14,835 nt of DNA from Polyrhizophydium stewartii (Eukaryota; Chytridiomycota; Chytridiomycetes; Rhizophydiales): NCBI GenBank assembly GCA_027604665.1, contig JADGIZ010000376.1, forward strand, positions 1-14,835, written 5' to 3'. The position numbers and the translations under genes were made by a program. The stretch's first letter is position 1. Each line of letters opens with the position of its first letter. Under the pieces are notes generated by a model. That model ran no database searches, was not told where the DNA came from, and saw only the letters and a program-made list of their open reading frames with translations. This document shows, one piece after another, positions 8,520 to 14,835 of the stretch.

Positions 8520-10676
8520 TCATTTCCGCATCCTGGCTATCGCGAGATCGACCAGCTCCCTCAGTCGCTGCACCTTCGTCCCTCTGTCGTCCGCATCGAG
8601 GACATCGTTGACGACTTTCTGGAGCATCGCCATATCATGCTTTGTGAACACCGTTGTCGGCCTGTCTTCCTGGTCGACCCGATGCTGCGCAAAGTGCACG
8701 ACGCCATCGTCCATGTCTTCGCCGGGGGCCTCATGATCTCCCTCGTCTGCCTCGCCAACAGGCCTGCCCGATTCCGCCAGGCTGACCGCCAGCGCCTCGG
8801 CCCGGCTGGTCGCCGACAGGAGCCGCTGGCCGAGGTGCTTCCTCTCAAACAAGTCGGGCCGCACCACAAAGTTGAGCAGAATTTCAAGCGTCCTGGCGTC
8901 GGCGGCAAAGTTGCGGGGCTTCATCTGCTCGTAGATGACCTGCTCAACAGACTCGCCCAGAGATTTTGTCGAATCGGCCAGATATGCAATGAGCAGGCGA
9001 TGGAAGAGCTTCCTGGTTATGGGAAGACCGAGCTTGCCAGCCATGTCAAAGTACGTCTGCGCGCACTGAGACGGCTGGCGCATGGCTGCGGCAGCGCGAA
9101 GCATCAGCTCGAGCAGGTGCGAGTCGATCGCCAAGCCGCGAGTGCGGATTTCGTCAAACGCCGCCTTGCACGCCTCAAAGTCACCGCGCGCGGTGTGAAT
9201 CTCGATGAGCAGCCCGTAGGACGTCTGGCGGGGCGAGATGCGGTGCTCCAGCATCTGCTGGTACGCCGCAAGTGCCGCTTCGTATTGGCGCTTATCAACG
9301 TAGGCGCCCATCATGGTGCTGAACGCCACCTCGTCGTAGTCGAGAAAGAGCTCCGAAATCATGTCAAAATAGCGCCGCACGCCGTCCAGGTTGCCGACGG
9401 CACGGTACGCGGACATGACAATCGTCAGCGGGATGGTGGTGATCTTGATGTTGTGCTTGCTCATTTCTTCAAGCAGCTGAACGGCGAGTTCGGGCTGCCG
9501 CTGCTTCGTGTAGATGCCCATGAGAATACTGAAAGTGGTCGAGTCAGGGGCACATTGTTCGCGGCGCACGTCGGACGAGGCCGCATCCTCGACCATCTGT
9601 TTGTACGTGGCAACGGCTTCGTCAAAGCGGCGCGCCTCGACGAAGCCGTGGATGATATTGTTGTACGTGACGGTGCTGGGTTTGAAGCGTCGTTCAGCCA
9701 TGAGGGTGAGCACATGCTTGATCTGGTCCATCTGGCCAGCCTTGGCGAGAGTGAGGATGAGTGAGTTGAAGAGAGTGATGTGCATGGGCAGGCCTGACTC
9801 TTGCACGCGATCCAGCACCGAGAGCGAGGCCGAGGCCGACTCGGGCGACTTGGATCGGCCAAAGGCGCGGATCAGGGCCGCAAACGACGTAATGTTGGGC
9901 ATTGCGATGCCCTCGTCGATGCACTGCTCGATGAGGGCGTTGGCGGCGGCCGCGTTGCCGTCGCGCGCATGCTGCTCCAGCACCGTGTTGAGCATCTCCG
10001 TCGTGGCAGGCACACCCGAGCCAACGACAAAGTCCCAAATGCGCTCGACGGCCGTCGTTTCGTTGAGCGCGCCGCGGCACTGCATGAGCATGTGGAACAG
10101 CTGCGGGGGCAGCATCGACGGCCCGCCAAGGCGCACGGCCTCGCGCTCTGCGCGCTCGATGAGGCTGCCCATCAGGCCATCGAGCACGTCGAGCACTCTG
10201 CGGTCGACCGGCTTGGCAACCGCCTGGCTGGAGACCAGCAGCCGAAAAAGTTCGAGCAGCTCCTCCATCGACAAGACACCGACATGGCCGTCGTCCGCCA
10301 GCCCAGTGTACTGCTCGAGCGCCAGCCTGGGATTGGACTCGGCGAGCGCGCGTACGAGCACGCCGCACCGGCGCTGCACGTGCAGCGGCGTGTCCGCGGG
10401 CCGCACCTGCACCGACGCCGTGAACCGCTTGTCGAGCGGCGCGGGCTTCCTCGGCGGCTTCGGCTTTGCGTCCTCGTCGCGCTGCTGCTGCCTGGTGGCC
10501 GCCTCGCGGGTTGCTCGCACGCTGATGGCGCGGGCGCCTGCGATGCGGGCCGTACGTCCGGCTGCCACCGCTGTCGCCGTGCCTGCCCGCATCGCCGCAT
10601 GCATTGCGGGGCGGGCCGCGGGCAGAGCGAGCGCAGCGACGAGTCCGCGGGCAGCGGAGATCGCACTTGGCGACAT
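8520..10676 (-). CDS. Pentatricopeptide-repeat protein, mitochondrial (718 aa, single exon)
   Basis: An uninterrupted frame from ATG at 10676. The first 60 residues are Ala/Arg-rich with no acidic residue before Glu58, a typical mitochondrial presequence. A second in-frame Met at residue 25 (10604) would leave an equally good presequence. Clear PPR repeats run from about residue 301 to 517: TLFNSLILTLAKAGQMDQIK, TVTYNNIIHGFVEARRFDEA, STTFSILMGIYTKQRQPELA, then 413-447, EVAFSTMMGAYVDKRQYEAA and QTSYGLLIEIHTARGDFEAC. Weaker helical pairs flank them (about 225-260 and 519-590). The C-terminal 100 residues include an acidic stretch (642-658). A role in mitochondrial RNA processing or translation follows from the family; the target is unknown. 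Its start codon is directly adjacent to that of COQ3 on the other strand. No paralogy with the 6131-7876 PPR beyond the repeat class is evident. Confidence 0.9.
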   Translation of the reverse strand: MSPSAISAARGLVAALALPAARPAMHAAMRAGTATAVAAGRTARIAGARAISVRATREAATRQQQRDEDAKPKPPRKPAPLDKRFTASVQVRPADTPLHVQRRCGVLVRALAESNPRLALEQYTGLADDGHVGVLSMEELLELFRLLVSSQAVAKPVDRRVLDVLDGLMGSLIERAEREAVRLGGPSMLPPQLFHMLMQCRGALNETTAVERIWDFVVGSGVPATTEMLNTVLEQHARDGNAAAANALIEQCIDEGIAMPNITSFAALIRAFGRSKSPESASASLSVLDRVQESGLPMHITLFNSLILTLAKAGQMDQIKHVLTLMAERRFKPSTVTYNNIIHGFVEARRFDEAVATYKQMVEDAASSDVRREQCAPDSTTFSILMGIYTKQRQPELAVQLLEEMSKHNIKITTIPLTIVMSAYRAVGNLDGVRRYFDMISELFLDYDEVAFSTMMGAYVDKRQYEAALAAYQQMLEHRISPRQTSYGLLIEIHTARGDFEACKAAFDEIRTRGLAIDSHLLELMLRAAAAMRQPSQCAQTYFDMAGKLGLPITRKLFHRLLIAYLADSTKSLGESVEQVIYEQMKPRNFAADARTLEILLNFVVRPDLFERKHLGQRLLSATSRAEALAVSLAESGRPVGEADEGDHEAPGEDMDDGVVHFAQHRVDQEDRPTTVFTKHDMAMLQKVVNDVLDADDRGTKVQRLRELVDLAIARMRK

Positions 10677-10679
10677 ATG
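10674..10679. promoter_or_regulatory. Abutting divergent start codons (CATATG)
   Basis: The hexamer CATATG holds the ATG of COQ3 on the plus strand (10677-10679) and the ATG of the PPR gene on the minus strand (10676-10674), with no base between. If both starts are used, each 5' UTR and core promoter must lie in the other gene's coding region. Seen directly; whether both starts are used is inference. Confidence 0.7.
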
Positions 10680-11882
10680 AAGCGATTCTTGGCAAAGTTG
10701 CCCAGCACGCTGCTGGCGCCGGGGGCCTGCAAGGGTTCGGCTGTCCGCGCGGCGGCCGCTGCGCTTGCGCGGCCGCACCTTGCAGCCTCTTGCGCACGGG
10801 GCGCATTCACGCCAGTGGCCTCGGTGCACACGCAGCCGGCCGGGCAGGCCGCCGGGAGCTCGGTTGACGCCGACGAGATCCAGCGCTTCTCGCGGACGGC
10901 AGCCGAGTGGTGGGACCCACACGGCCAGTACGAGCTGCTGCACAGGATGAACCCCGTGCGCATCAAGTACGTGCGCGACATGCTTCAGCAGTTTGGCGGG
11001 CCCGAGCTTGCGCGGGCCGAGGCCACAACGGCCGCACCGTTCGCTGGGCTGCGGATCCTCGACATTGGGTGCGGCGGCGGCTTCGTCTCAGAGGTGCGTT
11101 GTGGGCGGCGGGGTTATCAGGCGCTGGCATCGCGCCTTGCACCTGGCCCATGCCTCATGGCCCTCTCCTGACATGGCACCCCCTCCTCGCAGCCACTCTG
11201 CCGCCTCGGCGCGACGGTGGTCGGCGCAGACGCATCGAACGAAAACATCCAGGTCGCCACCACCCACTATCGCCGCGACCCTGCCCTGGCCCGCGGCCCG
11301 GGCTCGATCGACTACCGCCACACGACGGCAGGTGCGCATCGAGACGCAATAATACTCGAGTTGGCGCACAGTTTCCTAAAGTCTGATTCCCAAACTTGCT
11401 GACGCCGATCCAGAGTCGCTCGTCGAACAGGAGGAGCAGTTTGATGTTGTCGTCGCCCTCGAGATCATCGAGCATGTCAATGACCCCAAGCAGTTTGTGC
11501 GAACGTGCTCTCAGCTCGTCAAGGTGCTCAGCCACTCCGGCTCCATACCTGTGTATCCGCAGCCCCCGCTGACGCGCGCACGCCGCAGCCCGAGGGGATG
11601 TTGATCTTCTCAACCATCAACCGCACGCCGGCGTCATATCTCTTCACAATCCTGCTTGCCGAGCATCTGCTGCGCTGGGTGCCCGTCGGCACTCACACGC
11701 ACGACAAGTACATCATGCCTGAGGAGCTCGAGCTCTATCTCAAGATGGCGGGCTGCCAGCCGCTCGATGTGTCCGGGATGGGATACAATCCACTGCTCAA
11801 ATCGTGGACTCTCGTCAGCAAGTCCCAGCCAGGAAACCTCGAGATGAACTACATTCTCGCGGCGCGCAAGAGCATCCTTTGA
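10677..11882 (+). CDS. COQ3: Ubiquinone biosynthesis O-methyltransferase, mitochondrial (four exons, 319 aa)
   Basis: Exons are 10677-11093, 11193-11331, 11414-11523 and 11589-11882. Donors are GTGCGT, GTGCGC and GTGCTC; each intron has a CTGAC branch site and a CAG acceptor. Coq3 performs both O-methylations of coenzyme Q synthesis with S-adenosylmethionine on the matrix face of the inner membrane, in the Coq complex. Seen here: a basic Ala-rich presequence ([16 protein letters not shown]), the family block [19 protein letters not shown] at 78-96, SAM motif [10 protein letters not shown] at 127-135, the GADAS acidic-loop strand, [13 protein letters not shown], and the conserved [20 protein letters not shown] with GTHTHDKYI in exon 4. 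Length fits yeast Coq3 (about 312 aa). The exon 3 acceptor at 11413 gives [16 protein letters not shown], as in the family. It is the most secure call in the window together with ATG18. Confidence 0.95.
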
Positions 11883-12575
11883 TTGATATCTGCTCGATAT
11901 AAGACACCTCCCGCTGGGCGAGTAGCGGTGCAGCTCCGCCTCATAAACAAGTGCACAGCCTTCTTGCACCATAGCGACCAAATGTGCTTTTGGCGTTCAT
12001 TCGAAAAGTGAGGCGAGTCGAACGGTCGGGCATCCCAATGACGGACAGACAGACGCTGCTCGGGGCGGTTCTTGCAACGTCGGACACAATTCTGGCAGGG
12101 TGGCAGGCGCGGGCCATCAACGCTGCCGCCAAGGCGCAGCCAGAACCCACCAATGGGCTCGGGCATGAGGTGATCTTATGATGCCCCTGGCAAAGAGTGA
12201 GGTGGCTTCATGCCGAGACTCCAGCTGTGAGCAGGTCAGAAGTGCGGCTGGAAGCGGCGAGGAGAAAGAGGGGTGTCGGGCAATGCATCGTGAAAGCGGT
12301 CAAAGTTAAGACGAGCGGGTGTAAGGCAGACAATGGAGGCATGGAGAAAGTGCGTAGAGATGTGGGGGAGGGGAGAATGAAGGAAAACGAGTGATGCGTT
12401 TCGGTCTGAATGCGAGCAGGCGTCGATGCGCTGGTGGCAAGCACACAGGCCGCCACGTGCGCAGGCAGAAGCGGCTGATAATCAGATGCGCACCGGAGGC
12501 AGGCAAGGCCAGCTTGAATGCGCCGAGGCACACAACGTGGCGGCCGCATCAGAAAGCATCTACGCACGCACTGCG
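11883..12575. other. Region between convergent COQ3 and ATG18
   Basis: A 693-bp gap between the COQ3 stop and the modelled ATG18 stop. It should contain both 3' UTRs. No AATAAA was found near either end. Apart from one doubtful small frame at 12038-12181, nothing in it resembles a known protein, RNA gene or repeat. The segment 12182-12400 is purine-rich on the plus strand. Confidence 0.5.
12038..12181 (+). CDS. Possible small ORF, 47 aa, unrecognised
   Basis: An ATG-started frame reading MTDRQTLLGAVLATSDTILA, then an Ala-rich stretch, ending GLGHEVIL before TGA. It has balanced composition, a short amphipathic or hydrophobic N-terminal half and no match that I recognise. It lies 155 bp after COQ3 on the same strand. 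The frame is open further upstream but without an ATG. An upstream micro-exon joined by a 40-nt intron is conceivable but its branch site would be too close to the acceptor. It may be a genuine small protein or chance. Confidence 0.25.
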   Translation: MTDRQTLLGAVLATSDTILAGWQARAINAAAKAQPEPTNGLGHEVIL

Positions 12576-14612
12576 TCAGCCCACGCAGTACAACGCCAAC
12601 AAACAAAGGAAAACGCACCACAGATCCTCGTCCGAGTCCAAGATGGTGTGCTGCTTGACAAGAACACACTCGCCGCCGGCTTCCTGCACATTGTAGACAT
12701 AGAAGCTGCCGTCGGCAGTCGCGACCGAAAGTTGCGGCACTCCCGCGCCGGTGCTCAAGCTGCACATGTTCTGAATCGACTTGCTTGCTGACGGGATCTT
12801 GGCAAACGCAAAGTCGCGTGTCGGCTCCCACATGTCTGCAATCATCTCGGGCATCAGGTACGAGCCCATGGCTCCTGCCGCGGATACGAGGGGCGATCGG
12901 CTGCACACACACACACACACACACACCCACACACACACACACAGACACATACGAGTCAGCCATCGAAAGGGGGATAGAAAACTTTGGCTGCCGCAGCTAC
13001 GCACATCGAGTCAATGACGCTTGACCGCTTTGTCGGCGCGGGTGGCGCAGAAGGCTGGCGCTCGTTGCTACTTGGCCCGGCATTCGGATCCTTGACCTTG
13101 TCTTTGTCGTCGAGCTTGAAAATGTGGACCGTGTCCGAGTCGCTCGATATGGCCAGCATGGTGCTCTCCAGATTGAACGCCATGGAGAAGATCCGTGCTG
13201 GGTACGTGCCACGCCGGAACTGGAAAAGCTTCTGGCCCTGCGGCACAGAGAAAACACGAATGACGGTACCCTGCAACGCACGCAATGAGCACAGTGTCCT
13301 GCATCGCCGCTGCCATGCACACCTCCCCGCCCACCTTGTCGCTGGCGGTGGCAACCAGGGTTCCGTCATAATTGAAGGCAACACAGCTCAGCGGGCTCTT
13401 GTGCGCGGGAATGATGTTGACGGCTTGCAGGTTGATGGCGTCGAATATCAGGAGCTCTCCAGACGACGTTGATGTGTTGGACGGATAGGCAAAATAGCAG
13501 TTCTCGGACGAGGGCGACAGCGAACAGAGCGCTGTTTGCGTGCGCGCGTCAGATCCGATGGGGCTAGCACGATGTCGACCTGCATCACGGAGACGCGCAC
13601 CGTTTGGGTTTGGGCTTGTGTCAATGGTAAACATGAGCTTCATGTTCCCAATGTCGTAGATGTAAATGTGCTCCTCGAGCACAACGACAAGGCGCTTGCG
13701 GTTGAGCTTGACAGCCAGGATGGCGGTTGCAAAAGTCAACTCGCATATCGTCGATTGCCGCTGTGCGCAGGTGCGGTAACCCCGAGGAGAGAAGACGCAA
13801 GAAGCTCAAAGTCAGCCAGAATTGAACGTTGCACAATCACGGGGGCTTGCCCTCCCGAACCTTGGTGTTGATGATCTGCAGCCGCCTGGGCGAGAAGGCG
13901 GGCTGCTCGCCAGCGCCAACAAGCGCCACAAGGCTTGTGCAGAAGAGCATCTCGACGATGCCGATGCCGCCGTCCTCTGCAGAGGCATCATGGCCGCCCC
14001 ATCCGAGCGAGCGTGTCGGCCAGCGGCGTGGTCGTGGCGCAGCGATATTCCGGACGGGCCGCCCGAAAGGCAGCAGCCGCCGCGGCGTGCGAGGTCGCGG
14101 GCAACCGAGATGGCAGCGAGGCGGGTCCAGCAGCCGAGACGCAACCGCACCACGCCAACAGCGCCGTCGGGCCAGGGGTTGCCGTGACACGTCGCCGCGG
14201 GTGATGCATCGGCCGAAAGCGTCGGTCAGCGCTGGTCGGCTTTGGAGCCTGGTGCAGCCGTGCCAGCGAGCGGCCTGAGAGGCCAGCCACGGCCGAGCGG
14301 GCGGGGCAGCGGCGGGCACCCACGCTTCGCATAGCACTTTCCAAACGGGTCCGAGTTGTATATCTTGTACCCGGTTCGGGTGCCGACGGAAATGCAGCTG
14401 CGAGGAAGCCAACGTCGGGCGTGAGCCGGGCGGCGTGCGGTGGCAGGGCGCCTGCGGCGGCCGTAGAACTAGCACATTGCCGGCACGTGGAGGTGGAGCG
14501 CCGACAGCGCCGGCAGCGCCGTGGCCGAGGGACCGGGGCGGAGCAGGCACCTGAAGTCCTGGTTGAAGTTGGCGAAGAGGATGCCGTTCTGCGACTTGGC
14601 GCCGAGGTTCAT
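12576..14612 (-). CDS. ATG18: Autophagy-related PROPPIN Atg18 (seven exons, about 399 aa)
   Basis: Exons are 14612-14551, 14397-14324, 13976-13861, 13760-13601, 13531-13335, 13270-13005 and 12900-12576. All phases join and give a continuous WD40 beta-propeller. Atg18 binds PI3P and PI(3,5)P2, works with Atg2 at the phagophore edge and controls vacuole shape. Seen: [20 protein letters not shown] at the start, [88 protein letters not shown], and the lipid-binding FRRG at 221-224 followed by TYPARIFS. Blade 6 and 7 sequence [14 protein letters not shown] and [15 protein letters not shown] lies in the last exon. The usual variable loop after blade 6 is short. The C-terminus is uncertain: a GTGCGT donor after GAGGATCTGTG, with a CTGAC and TAG downstream, could end the protein at ...SDEDL. 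WIPI2/Hsv2 relatives were considered, but the sequence fits the Atg18/WIPI2 branch. Confidence 0.95.
12904..12948. repeat. CA/TG dinucleotide repeat inside an ATG18 intron
   Basis: About twenty CA units with one interruption near 12927. On the ATG18 strand it reads (TG)n and fills the space between the CTGAC branch site (A at 12956) and the CAG acceptor at 12901-12903 of the last modelled intron (13004-12901). Confidence 0.92.
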
Positions 14613-14803
14613 GGCAGCGGGCGTGCAGGCTGGCTTGAGGGTGGCAGACGCTGCGGCGAGCGGACGGAGGGGAGAGGTGGCCGGGTGGTGAGCAGTTGGC
14701 CGTGTGGACGAGGGGTGTGCGTCGACGGTGCGTTGTGCGTGACGTCCGGCAAAGCTGTTGGAGCCAGGCCGGCGCCAAGGGCGTTTCGGCGCCGGATGTC
14801 AGC
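14613..14803. promoter_or_regulatory. Upstream region of ATG18
   Basis: GC-rich region before the ATG18 start, with a TGACGTC-type CRE-like octamer core (GTGACGTCC near 14738-14746). If the ATG at 14804 is real this is a divergent promoter of 191 bp. Which transcription factor would use the site is unknown. Confidence 0.35.
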
Positions 14804-14835
14804 ATGACGAAAACTGTGGGCTCTCGCCGTGCGAT
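14804..14835 (+). CDS. Possible start of a divergent gene, cut by the right edge
   Basis: ATG at 14804 opens [10 protein letters not shown] and continues to the end of the window without a stop. Only ten codons are visible, so this is a weak proposal resting on position (divergent from ATG18) and a basic N-terminus. Confidence 0.2.
   Translation, partial: MTKTVGSRRA

Noticed and set aside
8166..9764. A 532-codon open frame on the plus strand
   Set aside because: It is antisense to Naa38 and to the PPR gene at 8520-10676, has His/Val/Arg-biased shadow composition typical of GC-rich antisense frames, and no recognisable domain.
9514..10680. Ser/Arg-rich plus-strand frame running into the COQ3 start
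   Set aside because: Antisense shadow of the PPR gene, ending at 10680 in a frame different from COQ3.
11332..11413. An upstream acceptor for COQ3 exon 3 after GCACAG near 11371, which would add a KLADADPE segment
   Set aside because: That acceptor gives an immediate in-frame TAA. The acceptor at 11413 keeps the frame, has CTGAC just upstream and restores the family alignment.
12904..12948. A CRISPR-like or telomeric array
   Set aside because: A plain dinucleotide microsatellite without spacers; no array with repeat-spacer pattern or telomere repeats was found anywhere in the window.
12208..12963. A 251-codon minus-strand frame beyond ATG18
   Set aside because: It overlaps the last ATG18 exon in another frame, includes the translated microsatellite, and its composition looks random.
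12900..13004. A Val/Cys repeat peptide (VCVCVC) apparently encoded upstream of the last ATG18 exon
   Set aside because: It is the translated TG microsatellite inside an intron; splicing removes it and restores the propeller sequence.

Overview
The window looks like nuclear DNA of a GC-rich fungus. Evidence: small spliceosomal introns (17 complete ones modelled, 52-347 nt, many with a CTGAC branch site), fungal-type COQ3, Atg18 and Naa38, and two mitochondrial-type PPR proteins. Intron density and the Atg18 sequence fit an early-diverging (zygomycete or zoosporic) fungus better than an ascomycete yeast, but the sequence alone does not fix the lineage. All exon models here were built by eye from splice sites, frame and family conservation.

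Layout, left to right. (1) 89-722, minus: N-terminal part of an NSRP1/CCDC55-like splicing protein running off the left edge. (2) 814-1759 and 2147-3011, minus: a tandem pair of unrecognised multi-pass membrane proteins with the same three-exon structure. (3) 3110-6029, plus: a four-exon protein of 906 aa with a large disordered SQ/TQ-rich centre, a short coiled coil and a Myb-like C-terminus; perhaps a telomere or DNA-damage protein. It is divergent from the second membrane gene across 98 bp. (4) 6131-7876, minus: a 581-aa PPR protein, convergent with the previous gene. (5) 8011-8410, minus: a two-exon Naa38-like NatC subunit. (6) 8520-10676, minus: a 718-aa PPR protein. (7) 10677-11882, plus: four-exon COQ3; its ATG directly abuts the ATG of the divergent PPR gene (CATATG). 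(8) 11883-12575: mostly non-coding as far as can be seen, with one doubtful small ORF. (9) 12576-14612, minus: seven-exon ATG18 (PROPPIN) with an intact FRRG motif. (10) The right edge may hold the start of a divergent gene.

Functionally this is a housekeeping neighbourhood: splicing, mitochondrial RNA metabolism (two PPRs), ubiquinone synthesis, N-terminal acetylation and autophagy. There is no sign of an operon, mobile element, RNA gene or CRISPR array. The parts not explained by known families are the tandem membrane pair and the SQ-cluster protein.
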